From positions 1 through 64,000 of the forward strand of contig JAFSRT010000020.1 in assembly GCA_017445995.1 (NCBI GenBank): 64,000 bases of DNA, read 5' to 3'. Source of the stretch: Clostridia bacterium (GTDB lineage Bacteria; Bacillota; Clostridia; Christensenellales; Borkfalkiaceae). A program made the position numbers and the translations under genes. Shown here piece by piece: positions 9,993-19,220 of this stretch. Positions within the stretch are counted from its first letter, which is position 1; every line of letters starts with the position of its first letter. The notes under the pieces were generated by a model. The model was not told the DNA's origin and did no database searches. It saw nothing but the letters and a program-made list of their open reading frames with translations.

Positions 9993-12900
9993 TTATTCCT
10001 TATCGTCCAAATCGTCGTCAAAATCGTCAAGCAAATCGTCTTCCGTAGGAATAGTAGTGTCAATTTCAACGTCGTCGTCGCCGAAGAACTCTTTACTGTT
10101 GAATTCAAATTCGTCAATATCAGGAGTTTCGGTGTCGGCAAAGGATATATCGTCATCCTTCTTGCCTTCGTTCTTTTCAATCTGAACTTCTTCGTAGTTG
10201 GTTTTTTCTCTCTGAACAGGAACGTCGTCGATATCGCTTTCGATAAGGTCTTTAATCGCGAGTTCTTCGTGGTTTTCAGTCAATACTTTCATATCGAGTG
10301 CCAAACTTTGCAATTCTTTTAACAATACCTTAAACGCTTCAGGGATACCCGGTTCGCTGATGTTCGTACCTTTAACGATTGACTCATAAGTCTTAACACG
10401 ACCTATAACGTCGTCCGACTTAACGGTCAGTATTTCCTGAAGGATATGCGCCGCGCCGTACGCTTCTAACGCCCAGATTTCCATTTCGCCGAAACGCTGT
10501 CCGCCGAACTGCGCCTTACCGCCTAACGGCTGTTGCGTTACCAAACTGTAAGGACCCGTCGAACGCGCGTGAATCTTATCGTCAACCAAGTGGATAAGTT
10601 TTATCATATACATTTGTCCGACGGTAACTCTGTTTTCAAACGGTTCGCCCGTTCTTCCGTCGTACAACTGAATCTTGCCGTCTACTTCGCCGTCAGGATT
10701 TACTATATTGTTTTCTTTTAATAAGTCTTTGATTTCGCTTTCGCTTGCGCCGTCGAAAACAGGGGTCGCAATCTTCCAGCCGAGTTGTTTACATACTAAC
10801 CCAAGGTGAACTTCCAGAACCTGCCCGATATTCATACGGGAAGGAACGCCTAATGGATTGAGTACGATTTGCAGCGGTGTTCCGTCCGCCATAAACGGCA
10901 TATCCGATTCGGGAAGTATTCTCGAAACGACGCCCTTATTACCGTGACGACCCGCCATCTTATCGCCGACCGAAATCTTACGTTTCTGCGCGATATATAC
11001 TCTTACGAGTTTGTTTACGCCCGGTGCTAATTCGTCTTTATTCGCACGGGTGAATACCTTTACGTCAACGACTATACCGCCTTCGCCGTGCGGAACTTTA
11101 AGGGACGTATCCCTGACTTCTCTCGCCTTTTCGCCGAAGATAGCGCGAAGCAATCTTTCTTCCGGCGTAAGTTCGGTTTCGCCCTTCGGGGTTACCTTAC
11201 CTACGAGAATATCGCCGCTGCCTACTTCCGCGCCTATTCTTACGATACCGTCTTCGTCCAAATCTTTAAGCGCGTCGTCCCCGACGTTCGGAATATCTCT
11301 CGTAATTTCTTCTTCGCCGAGTCGCGTGTCTCTCGCTTCGATATCGTGTTCTTCGATATGTATCGTAGTGAACACGTCTTCACGGACTAATTTTTCGGAA
11401 AGCAATATTGCGTCTTCGTAGTTATAACCTTCCCAACTCATAAAGCCGATAAGGATATTTCTGCCGAGTGCAAGTTCGCCGTTTCTCGTCGAAGGACCGT
11501 CGGCAATAGTTTGCCCCGCTTCGATTTTTTCGCCCTTATCAACGATAGGTCTCTGATTTAAGCAAGTACCTTGGTTACTTCTTTCGAATTTCTTTAATTT
11601 ATATTCTCTGTCAACGCCTTCTTCGTTAGTGATAACGATTTTGTCGCTTGCAACACTCTTAACGACGCCCGCTTCTTTCGCGTTTACCATAACGCCCGAG
11701 TCGTAAGCGATACGTCTTTCGATACCCGTTGCTACTATCGCGTTTTCAGGGCAAAGTAGCGGAACTGCCTGACGTTGCATGTTAGAACCCATCAGGGCAC
11801 GGTTGGTATCGTCGTTTTCCAAGAACGGAATAAGTGCGGTAGCAACGGAAATAAGTTGTTTCGGTGAAACGTCCATATAGTCCATTTTTTCCTTAACGTC
11901 TTCCGTTATATCTTCCTTATGTCTGCAAGAAACACGGTCGTTCTTGAAATATTTATTATCGATAAGCGGTTCGTTTGCCTGTGCGACGATATATTTATCT
12001 TCTTCATCCGCAGTCAGATAATCGACGTGTTCGGTAACGATAGTTTCTATCGTGCCGTCTTCTTTCTTAATATGTTCAACCTTTCTATAAGGCGATTCGA
12101 TAAATCCGAATTCGTTAATCTGCGCGTAAGCGGCAAGCGACGTGATAAGACCGATATTCTGACCTTCAGGTGTTTCTATCGGACACATTCTTCCGTAATG
12201 CGAGTGGTGAACGTCGCGCACTTCGAACGTCGTTCTTTCTCTGTTAAGACCGCCCGGACCTAACGCGGATAATTTTCTCTTATGCGTAAGTTCCGCAATC
12301 GGGTTTGTCTGATCCATAAATTGAGAAAGTTGCGAAGACCCGAAGAACTCTTTGATAGCGGCGGTAACAGGACGAACGTTAATAAGGCTTTGTGCCGTAA
12401 CGTTTTCCAAGTCCTTAACCGTCTGCATTCTTTCTTTTATAACTCTTTCAAGTCTCGTAACGCCGATACGGAATTGATTTTGCAACAATTCGCCGACCGA
12501 ACGTACACGGCGGTTACCCAAGTGGTCGATACAGTCGGTAGATCCGATACCGCAATTCAAGTCAAGGTTATTAGATACCGTAGCAACGATATCGTCAACG
12601 GTGATATGTTTATGATTTAACTTATCGAGAACAGGGCGCAATACCTTTCTGTCCGCAAAAGACAACTGTTCGCTGATATCACTCGACAGATAATCTTCAA
12701 AAGCGACGCAGGCTTTAACGAACTTAATTCTTACTTCCTTTGCCTTTTCCTGATTTTTCTTATCTTCGAGTTTATCGTCTTCACTCGGTTCTTTTTCGTC
12801 GGTATAGAACAGTTGGTTGATTTCCTGTTTTAAGTTTTGCGCGGTAGTTTCAACGTCAGATTCCTTAACCGCGTCGGCAACCGTCTTCGCGAAAAGAAGC

Positions 12901-14000
12901 GACGGATAGTAAACGTTTTCGAGTAAACCGAAAATCTTCGGATTTTTGCCCGTAACCGCCTTAAAGTTTACCGTATTGTTGGCGATAATCTTGTGCGGTT
13001 TACCGTTAACGTCCGCCATAAACTGGTTTATGCCGGCGTTCTGGATAGCGTTAGCCGTTTCTTCGGTGATGACCTGACCCTTTGCGGCAAGAACTTCGCC
13101 GTCGGAAGAAATAACGTCTTCATACGCCGTCAACCCGACGATTCTCGCGCCTAAACGCAAACGCTTGTTGAATTTATATCTGCCGACCTTCGCCAAATCG
13201 TAATGGCGCGGGTCGAAGAAAACGTTTTTAATATGAGTGTGAACGGCTTCGTCGGTAGGGAATTCACCCGGACGGAGACGGCGGTATAATTCGAACAACC
13301 CGTCTCTTTCCGTTTTCGACGCGTCCTTCTCGGCGGTGGTCTTAATCATTTCGACGCCGTTGAACAACTTGTCCAGATCTTCATCCGTTCCGAAACCTAA
13401 CGCACGGAGTAAAACGGTGGCCGTGAGTTTTCTCGTCCTGTCGACGTGAACCCATAAAACGCCCTGACTGTCCTGTTCGAATTCAAGCCACGCCCCGCGG
13501 GACGGGATAACCGTGGTATCGAAAAGTTTTTTACCGCTTTTATCGATTTCTTCAAGGTTATATACGCCCGAAGACCTAACGAGTTGGGAAACGATAACAC
13601 GTTCCGCACCGTTAATTATAAAAGAACCGTTTTCCGTCATTAACGGGAAATCGCCCATAAACACGTTGGTTTCAACCGATTCGCCCGTAACCTTATTGTC
13701 AAGCCTTACCCTGACGTTTAACGGAATAGCATACGTAGCGTCTCTGTTTCTGCATTCCTTTTCGTCGTATTTCGGCGTTCCGCTCATCGAATAATCCAAG
13801 AAATGGAGTTCGAAGTGGTCGGAATAGTCGACGATAGGCGAGAAGTCTTCTAAAACTTCGTTTATGCCTTCTTTAACGAAAGCATCGTAGGAGTCTTTTT
13901 GTATTTTGACAAGATACGGAAGTTCTATCGCTTCTTTGATTTTAGAGAAGGTTTTTCTTCTTATCTTGCCACATTGAATTTCTGGTAGATTACGTGTCAT
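9993..14000 (-). CDS. rpoB: DNA-directed RNA polymerase subunit beta with a long acidic tail
   Basis: A 1335-residue beta subunit. The rifampicin pocket ([12 protein letters not shown] ... LSALGPGG) and C-terminal catalytic region are present. I use the ATG at 14000, nine bases after AAGGAG; in-frame GTG (14006) and TTG (14003) codons are too close to that site. The last 90 or so residues form a strongly acidic Asp/Glu-rich tail beyond the conserved end, and there is a charged Lys/Glu insert near residue 405. The gene is first in its operon, with its own promoter and no rplJ-rplL upstream, unlike the usual rplJL-rpoBC order. Confidence 0.97.
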   Translation of the reverse strand: MTRNLPEIQCGKIRRKTFSKIKEAIELPYLVKIQKDSYDAFVKEGINEVLEDFSPIVDYSDHFELHFLDYSMSGTPKYDEKECRNRDATYAIPLNVRVRLDNKVTGESVETNVFMGDFPLMTENGSFIINGAERVIVSQLVRSSGVYNLEEIDKSGKKLFDTTVIPSRGAWLEFEQDSQGVLWVHVDRTRKLTATVLLRALGFGTDEDLDKLFNGVEMIKTTAEKDASKTERDGLFELYRRLRPGEFPTDEAVHTHIKNVFFDPRHYDLAKVGRYKFNKRLRLGARIVGLTAYEDVISSDGEVLAAKGQVITEETANAIQNAGINQFMADVNGKPHKIIANNTVNFKAVTGKNPKIFGLLENVYYPSLLFAKTVADAVKESDVETTAQNLKQEINQLFYTDEKEPSEDDKLEDKKNQEKAKEVRIKFVKACVAFEDYLSSDISEQLSFADRKVLRPVLDKLNHKHITVDDIVATVSNNLDLNCGIGSTDCIDHLGNRRVRSVGELLQNQFRIGVTRLERVIKERMQTVKDLENVTAQSLINVRPVTAAIKEFFGSSQLSQFMDQTNPIAELTHKRKLSALGPGGLNRERTTFEVRDVHHSHYGRMCPIETPEGQNIGLITSLAAYAQINEFGFIESPYRKVEHIKKEDGTIETIVTEHVDYLTADEEDKYIVAQANEPLIDNKYFKNDRVSCRHKEDITEDVKEKMDYMDVSPKQLISVATALIPFLENDDTNRALMGSNMQRQAVPLLCPENAIVATGIERRIAYDSGVMVNAKEAGVVKSVASDKIVITNEEGVDREYKLKKFERSNQGTCLNQRPIVDKGEKIEAGQTIADGPSTRNGELALGRNILIGFMSWEGYNYEDAILLSEKLVREDVFTTIHIEEHDIEARDTRLGEEEITRDIPNVGDDALKDLDEDGIVRIGAEVGSGDILVGKVTPKGETELTPEERLLRAIFGEKAREVRDTSLKVPHGEGGIVVDVKVFTRANKDELAPGVNKLVRVYIAQKRKISVGDKMAGRHGNKGVVSRILPESDMPFMADGTPLQIVLNPLGVPSRMNIGQVLEVHLGLVCKQLGWKIATPVFDGASESEIKDLLKENNIVNPDGEVDGKIQLYDGRTGEPFENRVTVGQMYMIKLIHLVDDKIHARSTGPYSLVTQQPLGGKAQFGGQRFGEMEIWALEAYGAAHILQEILTVKSDDVIGRVKTYESIVKGTNISEPGIPEAFKVLLKELQSLALDMKVLTENHEELAIKDLIESDIDDVPVQREKTNYEEVQIEKNEGKKDDDISFADTETPDIDEFEFNSKEFFGDDDVEIDTTIPTEDDLLDDFDDDLDDKE

Positions 14001-14046
14001 CAACACACACTCCTTATAAAAATTTTTAATTTATTGACCGACGTTG

Positions 14047-14075
14047 TTTACAAACACCTTTTTTTGGTGTATAAT
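14047..14075 (+). promoter_or_regulatory. Plus-strand promoter inside the rpoB leader
   Basis: TTTACA, 17-bp spacer, TATAAT. It would produce a transcript antisense to the rpoB leader and running into rqcP about 250 bases downstream. The -10 context GGTGTATAATA is repeated at the rqcP-proximal promoter. Confidence 0.5.
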
Positions 14076-14209
14076 ATCCTTGTCGGAAGAAAAATGGTTT
14101 TATATCGTTTTTATTGACGATTTTGGGCTTTTTTGCCCTAAAAAAATATACCGTTTTTCCCTTAAAATCGCAATATTTCCGATATTAACCTATCATAATG
14201 CATTTTATA

Positions 14210-14238
14210 ATAATAAACGATTTTGTCAACCTTGTCAA
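14210..14238 (-). promoter_or_regulatory. Sigma-A promoter of rpoB-rpoC
   Basis: TTGACA (14238-14233), 17-bp spacer, TATTAT (14215-14210). A second TTGACA overlaps the spacer at 14229-14224, giving an alternative promoter with a downstream TAAAAT. Confidence 0.75.
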
Positions 14239-14310
14239 GCGTTATTTATAATTATTTTATTTTTTTGCGATTTTTTTTATTTTTCTTAAACAAAACGCCC
14301 TTTTCGGGTG

Positions 14311-14316
14311 TATAAT
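14311..14316 (+). promoter_or_regulatory. -10 box giving a nearly leaderless rqcP mRNA
   Basis: TATAAT ends nine bases before the rqcP ATG at 14326, so transcription should begin within a few bases of the start codon. No good -35 hexamer is present 17 bp upstream; the CGCCC/GGGTG inverted repeat covers that area. Confidence 0.5.
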
Positions 14317-14325
14317 AGGTGAATA

Positions 14326-14571
14326 ATGAGAATTGATAAGTTTTTAAAAGTTTCGAGAATACTTAAAAGAAGAACGCTTGCGCAGGAAGCGTGCGACGGC
14401 GGTAGAGTAAAGGTAAACGGGAAAAGCGTTAAACCTTCCTATCAACTTTCCGTCGGCAACGTCGTAGAACTCGCGTTCAATTCGGGAACGGTCAAATTCG
14501 AAGTTCTCGACTTAAAAGAAACGGTAAAAAAAGAACAGGCGGAGTCGCTTTATCGGATTATAACGGAATAA
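14326..14571 (+). CDS. rqcP: S4-domain ribosome quality control factor RqcP
   Basis: An 81-residue protein that is almost wholly an S4 RNA-binding domain. The N-terminus MRIDKFLKVSRILKRRTLAQ closely matches RqcP (YabO) of B. subtilis. That protein works with RqcH on stalled 50S subunits to add C-terminal alanine tails to nascent chains. It starts 9 bases after a TATAAT box with only a weak AGGTG nearby, so initiation may be leaderless. It lies 14 bases before ispDF and is probably co-transcribed with it. Confidence 0.88.
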   Translation: MRIDKFLKVSRILKRRTLAQEACDGGRVKVNGKSVKPSYQLSVGNVVELAFNSGTVKFEVLDLKETVKKEQAESLYRIITE

Positions 14572-14585
14572 AAACGGGGTAGATT

Positions 14586-15701
14586 ATGGTTTCACTAATT
14601 TTAACCTGTGCGGGTAGTGGCACAAGGGCGAATTTCGGAAAGAATAAGTTGTTTATTTCTTTCGGCGGGCAAACGGTTTTATATAAAACGCTTTCGGCTT
14701 TTTTTAAAAGCGGGCTTATTGAACAATATATAATAACGGTAAATAAATCCGATTACGAAACGGTTAAAAATATCGTCGGGGATAACGCGGAATTAGTTAT
14801 CGGCGGTGCAACGCGGTTCGATTCGGTTAAAAACGCTCTGCCTTTTATTAAGGGCGATATCGTTCTCGTTCACGACGGGGCGAGACCTTTCGTGTCCCCT
14901 ACTCTTATTAAAAACTGTATAGAAACGGCGGAAAAATTCGGTAGCGCTATTCCCGTAATTCCGTCTTGCGACACGATTATTAAGGGCGACGGAAAAATCG
15001 TCGACGATTATATCGGGAAAGAATCCTTATATAACGTTCAGACACCGCAAGGTTTTAAAACCGACCTTATAATCCCCGCATACGAATTTGCTAAATACAA
15101 TAATTTCCCCGACGACGGGTCGGTATATAAAAATCTATACGGCAAACTGAACTGTTTTATAGGCGATAAAGAAAACGTTAAACTTACGTATAAAGAAGAT
15201 TTTGAAGTATTTAATAAGATAAATGATTGCAGAGTGGGAACGGGATTTGATTGCCACAGATTAGTCGAAAACAGAAAACTCATAATAGGCGGTATCGAAA
15301 TACCTTATCCGTTGGGATTATTAGGACATTCCGATGCGGACGTTTTAACGCACGCCGTTATGGACGCGATGTTATCCGCAGTTGCCGAACGGGACATAGG
15401 TTATCATTTTCCCGATACCGACGAGAGATTTAAGGGTGCAAGCAGTATCGTGCTTTTAGAACAGGTTAAAAATATTATCGACAAGAAAGGTTATAAAGTG
15501 CAGAGTGTTTCCGCCGTTATTATGGCGCAAAAACCGAAACTTTTAGGCTATATTCCGTCGATTACCGATAATCTTGCAAAAGCACTCGGCATAAGCGCAG
15601 ATAAACTCGGCATAGGCGCAACTACTTTAGAAGGGCTTGGGTTCGTCGGCAGAGAAGAAGGAATATGTGCAAGCGCCACCGCAGTTCTTATTAAGAAATA
15701 A
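14586..15701 (+). CDS. ispDF: Bifunctional IspD-IspF isoprenoid enzyme
   Basis: A 371-residue fusion of two MEP-pathway enzymes. Residues 1 to about 210 are IspD (MEP cytidylyltransferase), with the nucleotide-binding start CAGSGTRANFGKNK. From about 213 the IspF domain (MEcPP synthase) begins CRVGTGFDCHR; its metal ligands are in FDCH and GHSDADVLTHA. Fusions of this kind skip separate enzymes for steps 3 and 5, while IspE acts between them and is not in this window. dxr and uppS lie 8 to 10 kb away. The frame is intact across the junction. A bidirectional terminator follows. Confidence 0.95.
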   Translation: MVSLILTCAGSGTRANFGKNKLFISFGGQTVLYKTLSAFFKSGLIEQYIITVNKSDYETVKNIVGDNAELVIGGATRFDSVKNALPFIKGDIVLVHDGARPFVSPTLIKNCIETAEKFGSAIPVIPSCDTIIKGDGKIVDDYIGKESLYNVQTPQGFKTDLIIPAYEFAKYNNFPDDGSVYKNLYGKLNCFIGDKENVKLTYKEDFEVFNKINDCRVGTGFDCHRLVENRKLIIGGIEIPYPLGLLGHSDADVLTHAVMDAMLSAVAERDIGYHFPDTDERFKGASSIVLLEQVKNIIDKKGYKVQSVSAVIMAQKPKLLGYIPSITDNLAKALGISADKLGIGATTLEGLGFVGREEGICASATAVLIKK

Positions 15702-15752
15702 TATCGGACAAAAATAAACATATATATAATATAGAATAAAAAACAGATAAAA

Positions 15753-15778
15753 GCGCGTTGCGAAGTTTCGCAACGCGC
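15753..15778 (+). terminator. Terminator between convergent ispDF and rpmF
   Basis: GCGCGTTGCG pairs perfectly with CGCAACGCGC, followed by ATTTTATTT on the plus strand and TTTT on the minus strand. It could serve both directions. Confidence 0.8.
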
Positions 15779-15799
15779 ATTTTATTTAAAATGGTAAAA

Positions 15800-15817
15800 G
15801 CCACTTAAAAAAGTGGC
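15800..15817 (-). terminator. Terminator after rpmF
   Basis: GCCACTT pairs with AAGTGGC, with TTTTACCATTTT following on the minus strand, 20 bases after the rpmF stop codon. Confidence 0.65.
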
Positions 15818-15837
15818 CTTACTAATTTTCGTTTAAA

Positions 15838-16032
15838 TTAGTCTTTTTTTTCTTTCTTCGCCGTGTCAACAACCTGAACGCCGTCATAATATCCGCACTT
15901 CGGGCATACTTTATGAGACGCTTTCAATTCGTGGCATTGCGGACATTCAACGAGATTAGGCGCTTTAATTTTCCATTGAGCGTATCTCGTGTTAGTTCTC
16001 TGTTTACTTGTTTTACTTTTCTGAACTGCCAT
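15838..16032 (-). CDS. rpmF: 50S ribosomal protein bL32, zinc form
   Basis: A 64-residue bL32 with four Cys (C30, C33, C43, C46) in the CPQC...CPKC zinc ribbon. This C+ version needs zinc, unlike the Cys-free paralogues of some species. The N-terminus MAVQKSKTSKQRTNTR is typical. It starts two bases after yceD, the standard yceD-rpmF pairing. Confidence 0.97.
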   Translation of the reverse strand: MAVQKSKTSKQRTNTRYAQWKIKAPNLVECPQCHELKASHKVCPKCGYYDGVQVVDTAKKEKKD

Positions 16033-16034
16033 TT

Positions 16035-16487
16035 TTAATTACCTTCCTTTATTTTGCATTTGTGTTCGCTATCTTTATTTAAGTTAGCGCCACATTCCGT
16101 ACACAGCCCCTTGCAATCTTCCTTGCAAAGAAAACTTACGGGTAAATTCGTCATAATCGCATCTTCGACGATTTTTGTTAAATCAACCTTGTCGTTGACA
16201 ACGGGATAACCCGTTTCGTCTTCGTTGTCTGCGTTTTCCGCAAACCCGATAACGTATTCCTTCGTCGTTTCTTCTAAACATCTCGTACAATCGCCCGATA
16301 GAAAATAATTTATTTCCCCTTCGATATACGCGCTGTGAAATCCTTCAAGATAAACTTTTCCGTTCACCTTAACAGAAGACACCTTAACGTTCGGAATATC
16401 TGATAACTGATTTTCGGGAACGTAATCGAAATAAAAACTTTCTTCTTCCTTACCCGAATTTCTTAAAGATTTTAAATCTATTATCAT
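16035..16487 (-). CDS. yceD: YceD/DUF177 family protein
   Basis: A 150-residue member of DUF177, found next to rpmF in most bacteria and linked to 23S rRNA or 50S maturation. Seven Cys (67, 70, 121, 125, 129, 132, 144) fall in the conserved CTRC and CxxxCxGLCxxCG positions and suggest metal binding. Its own promoter lies at 16511-16539 in the gap after ackA. Confidence 0.9.
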   Translation of the reverse strand: MIIDLKSLRNSGKEEESFYFDYVPENQLSDIPNVKVSSVKVNGKVYLEGFHSAYIEGEINYFLSGDCTRCLEETTKEYVIGFAENADNEDETGYPVVNDKVDLTKIVEDAIMTNLPVSFLCKEDCKGLCTECGANLNKDSEHKCKIKEGN

Positions 16488-16510
16488 ATTCGTCCTTAAA
16501 ATGCTAAAAT

Positions 16511-16539
16511 AGTATAAACTATTTATTTAACGTTGTCAA
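16511..16539 (-). promoter_or_regulatory. Sigma-A promoter of yceD-rpmF
   Basis: TTGACA (16539-16534), 17-bp spacer, TATACT (16516-16511), placing the start point about 17 bases before the ATG. It begins only eight bases beyond the ackA stop codon. Confidence 0.75.
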
Positions 16540-16546
16540 CTGTTTT

Positions 16547-17749
16547 TCAGTTATTTTCAGGATAAGCGAGCGCCTTGGTTTCCCTTGCTATCGATAATTC
16601 TTCGTTTGTCGGAAGAACTAAAATCTTAACTTTGGAATCAGGCGTGTTGATTTCGGCTATTCCGCCGTCGTAATTATCGTTTCTTTCCTTATCGAAAATA
16701 GCGCCCGAGTATTCCATATCTTTCATAACCATTTCTCTTATGTGTCCCGCGTTTTCACCGATACCGCCCGTAAACACGATAGCGTCCGCACCGTTTAATA
16801 CCGCAAGATAACTGCCGATATACTTTTTAACTCTGTACGCAACCATTTCAACGGCGAGTTTGCCCCTTTCGTCCCCGCTTCTCATAAGCGCCGTGCAATC
16901 TCTCATATCGGAAGACTGTCCGCTTATACCTAACATACCGCATTTTTTGTTAAGGAAATCAACAACTTCGTCGTCTTTTAATCCGAGTTTAACTCTCATA
17001 TAGTCAACGGCGGCAGGGTCGATATCGCCAGAGCGCGTTCCCATAACCAAGCCTTCAAGCGGTGTAAAGCCCATTGAAGTATCTTGGCACTTGCCGTCTT
17101 TAACAGCAGAAACGGAAGACCCGTTCCCCAAATGGCAAATAATCATTTTCGCGTTCTTGTTTCCGAGATATTTTCCCGCTTCTTCCGAAACGAACTTATG
17201 CGACGTTCCGTGGAAACCGTATTTTCTTATTTTATACTTATCGTAAACTTCGTACGGTATAGCGTACATAAACGCTTTAGGTGGCATAGTCGAGTGGAAA
17301 GTGGTATCGAAAACGGCAACCATAGGCACGCCTTTCATAACTTCCATACAACTCTTTATGCAAGCAATTTCACCGGGCATATGAAGCGGTCCTAATTCTG
17401 CGTTCTTTTCGCAGATTTTTATAACTTCGTCGTCGATTACGACGGAGTTTTTAAAGTCTTCGCCGGAGTGAAGTATTCTGTGTCCAACCCCTTTAATTTC
17501 GTCGGCACTCTTTATCGCGCCGTTTACAGGGTCTAACATCGCTTTTAATACGAGTTCCATCGCTTCTTTATGCGACGGCATATCTTGTTTAATTACGGTT
17601 TGTCTTCCGTCGAAAGTCTTTTGCGATAACTGGCTTCCGCTAAAAGTAATCCTTTCGCAAAGCCCCTTTAATATAACGCTTTCGTTTTCCATATCGATAA
17701 GTTGATATTTGAGTGAAGAACTGCCCGCATTGATAACTAAAATTTTCAT
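16547..17749 (-). CDS. ackA: Acetate kinase
   Basis: A 400-residue acetate kinase, ASKHA fold, which makes ATP and acetate from acetyl phosphate and ADP. NAGSSSLKYQL (7-17) is the phosphate 1 motif; FHGTSHKFV, CHLGNGSS and the C-terminal FTGGIGENAG motif are also present. With pta it forms the acetyl-CoA to acetate fermentation branch. A 273-base gap containing two copies of a folded repeat separates it from pta upstream. No terminator is visible after ackA. Confidence 0.97.
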   Translation of the reverse strand: MKILVINAGSSSLKYQLIDMENESVILKGLCERITFSGSQLSQKTFDGRQTVIKQDMPSHKEAMELVLKAMLDPVNGAIKSADEIKGVGHRILHSGEDFKNSVVIDDEVIKICEKNAELGPLHMPGEIACIKSCMEVMKGVPMVAVFDTTFHSTMPPKAFMYAIPYEVYDKYKIRKYGFHGTSHKFVSEEAGKYLGNKNAKMIICHLGNGSSVSAVKDGKCQDTSMGFTPLEGLVMGTRSGDIDPAAVDYMRVKLGLKDDEVVDFLNKKCGMLGISGQSSDMRDCTALMRSGDERGKLAVEMVAYRVKKYIGSYLAVLNGADAIVFTGGIGENAGHIREMVMKDMEYSGAIFDKERNDNYDGGIAEINTPDSKVKILVLPTNEELSIARETKALAYPENN

Positions 17750-17786
17750 TTTTTTATTTTCCTTTTTCGTTTTTTATTAACTGATT

Positions 17787-17900
17787 TCAAGGCTGATAGT
17801 CGCTTGATAGACAAGGCAATCGAGATTTTTGGATGAGATAGAACGTCCGTTCATCGAAGTCAAAAATCGAAGATTAACGCTGTATATCAAGATGAATATC
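17787..17900. repeat. Folded intergenic repeat, copy 1
   Basis: A 114-bp unit repeated after 125 bp. It folds as one long imperfect hairpin: CTTGATA (17803-17809) with TATCAAG (17885-17891), then GATTTTTG with CAAAAATC and GATGA with TCATC near the apex. It differs from copy 2 by seven substitutions and one deleted A. Four of the substitutions are paired changes that keep the outer stem. Confidence 0.8.
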
Positions 17901-17911
17901 TATATATCGTG

Positions 17912-18024
17912 TCAAGGCTGATAGTCGCCCGATAGACAAGGCAATCAAGATTTTTGGATGAGATAGAACGTCCGTTCATCGAAGTCAAAATCGGAGATTA
18001 ACGCCGTATATCGGGATGAATATC
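17912..18024. repeat. Folded intergenic repeat, copy 2
   Basis: A 113-bp copy whose outer stem reads CCCGATA with TATCGGG in place of CTTGATA with TATCAAG. Its end overlaps the pta stop codon at 18023-18025, so the unit abuts the coding end exactly. No third copy was noticed in the window. Confidence 0.8.
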
Positions 18025-19057
18025 AGGCTTGAAGTGCCGTTATTGCGATAACCGCCTTAACATCTTCCGCATTGCAACCACGCGATAAATCGTTTATAGG
18101 TTTTGCAAAGCCTTGGCAAACAGGGCCGAGCGCCATAAAGTTGCCGAAACGCTGTGCGATTTTATAACCTATGTTGCCCGCGTTGATATTCGGGAAAATG
18201 AATACGTTCGCCTTTCCCGCGACCTTCGAGTCAGGCGCTTTTAACGCACCTACTTCTGGTGCAACCGCAGCGTCGAACTGGAATTCGCCGTCTAAAATCA
18301 GGTCAGGCTTTAATTCTTTTGCCTTTATAGTTGCCTGTTGCATTTTAGGAACGGTCTGGAAATACTTGTCGTCGTTTCCCGAACCCTTGGTCGAGAAGGA
18401 AAGCATTGCTACTCTCGGTTCGATATCGGCGATAGATTTTGCCGTTTCAGCCGTCGAGATTGCTATATCGGCAAGTTGATTTGCGTCCGGTTCGATATTG
18501 ATTGCGCAGTCTGCAAAAACGGCAACCCCGTCAGGCGCGTATTTACAACCGCCGTCCGGTGCAACGAGAACGAAGCAAGAAGAAACGGTGTTTATCCCCG
18601 GTGCGGTTTTAATCACCTGCAATCCCGGACGAAGAGTGTTTGCCGTAGAGTGGCAAGCGCCTGAAACAAGCCCGTCCACTTCGCCGTTTTTAAGCATAAG
18701 TGCGGCGAACATTGTATAATCTTTTAATATAGACGCTTCCGCGTCTTCAACCGTCGGATATTCGGGAAGGTTGGTTTTTCTGTTGATTTTACCTTCCCTT
18801 GCCTTAAACAGCATTTCCGCGTAAACTTTTCTCTTTTCACAGGTTTTCGGATTGATTATCGTAATCCCCGATAAATCGAGTTGGGGATTTGCGGACTTAA
18901 TTTCCGCTTCGTCGCCGAGTAAAACGATTTTTGCGATACCTTCTTTATAAGCGTCGACAGCGCCCTTCACAACGCGCTTATCTTCGCCTTCGGGAAGAAC
19001 TATCGTTTTGTTTTTAAGGCTTGCCCTTTTGTAAATATTTTCTAAAACACCTGACAT
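18023..19057 (-). CDS. pta: Phosphate acetyltransferase
   Basis: A 344-residue Pta that converts acetyl-CoA and phosphate to acetyl phosphate for AckA. The ATG at 19057 is chosen because AAGGAGAAG precedes it and the protein then starts MSGVLENIYKRA, like the family. A longer frame to 19129 runs through the A/T-rich promoter area. Conserved features include LPEGEDKR near the start, the SGACHSTANTLRPGLQ loop, and PDLILDGEFQFDAA. It is the short form lacking N-terminal regulatory domains. Confidence 0.96.
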   Translation of the reverse strand: MSGVLENIYKRASLKNKTIVLPEGEDKRVVKGAVDAYKEGIAKIVLLGDEAEIKSANPQLDLSGITIINPKTCEKRKVYAEMLFKAREGKINRKTNLPEYPTVEDAEASILKDYTMFAALMLKNGEVDGLVSGACHSTANTLRPGLQVIKTAPGINTVSSCFVLVAPDGGCKYAPDGVAVFADCAINIEPDANQLADIAISTAETAKSIADIEPRVAMLSFSTKGSGNDDKYFQTVPKMQQATIKAKELKPDLILDGEFQFDAAVAPEVGALKAPDSKVAGKANVFIFPNINAGNIGYKIAQRFGNFMALGPVCQGFAKPINDLSRGCNAEDVKAVIAITALQA

Positions 19058-19086
19058 AACACTTCTCCTTTTTTTATTAAAAAGTT

Positions 19087-19137
19087 TTGTTTTTTGCGTT
19101 TTTTTTGTTATAATAATATTAACGAACAAAAAACGCT
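19087..19137. promoter_or_regulatory. Divergent pta/tmcAL control region with an inverted repeat
   Basis: A plus-strand promoter for tmcAL is seen as TTGTTT (19087-19092), 16-bp spacer, TATAAT (19109-19114). It lies within an imperfect inverted repeat whose arms are GCGTTTTTT...GTTA (from 19096) and TAACGAACAAAAAACGC (to 19137). The symmetry could simply reflect back-to-back promoters or mark an operator shared by pta and tmcAL. Confidence 0.45.
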
Positions 19138-19220
19138 GATTATTTACCTTATTTATTTTACAACTTTTATCAAAAAAAGTAAATAATAAATAAATACTAA
19201 AAAGGAGTTTTTTTAGTTTT

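Larger units (their letters stand above)
14001..14325. other. Divergent control region between rpoB and rqcP
   Basis: No gene in 325 bases. It holds the rpoB promoter (minus strand, 14210-14238) and its roughly 200-nt leader. That leader contains small hairpins (GGGC/GCCC near 14135-14148 and ACACC/GGTGT near 14054-14070). It also holds two plus-strand promoter-like sequences facing rqcP, at 14047-14075 and at 14311-14316. The small open frame across 14044-14289 on the plus strand is A/T-driven, has no ribosome binding site and is not a gene. Confidence 0.6.

Noticed and set aside
14044..14289. 81-codon plus-strand frame between rpoB and rqcP
   Set aside because: A/T-driven composition, no ribosome site; it covers the rpoB promoter and leader.
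17787..18024. CRISPR array between pta and ackA
   Set aside because: Only two long units with an 11-bp gap; units fold on themselves and there are no spacers or cas genes.
19058..19129. Extended N-terminus for Pta
   Set aside because: Passes through the promoter area; the ATG at 19057 has a strong site and family-like start.
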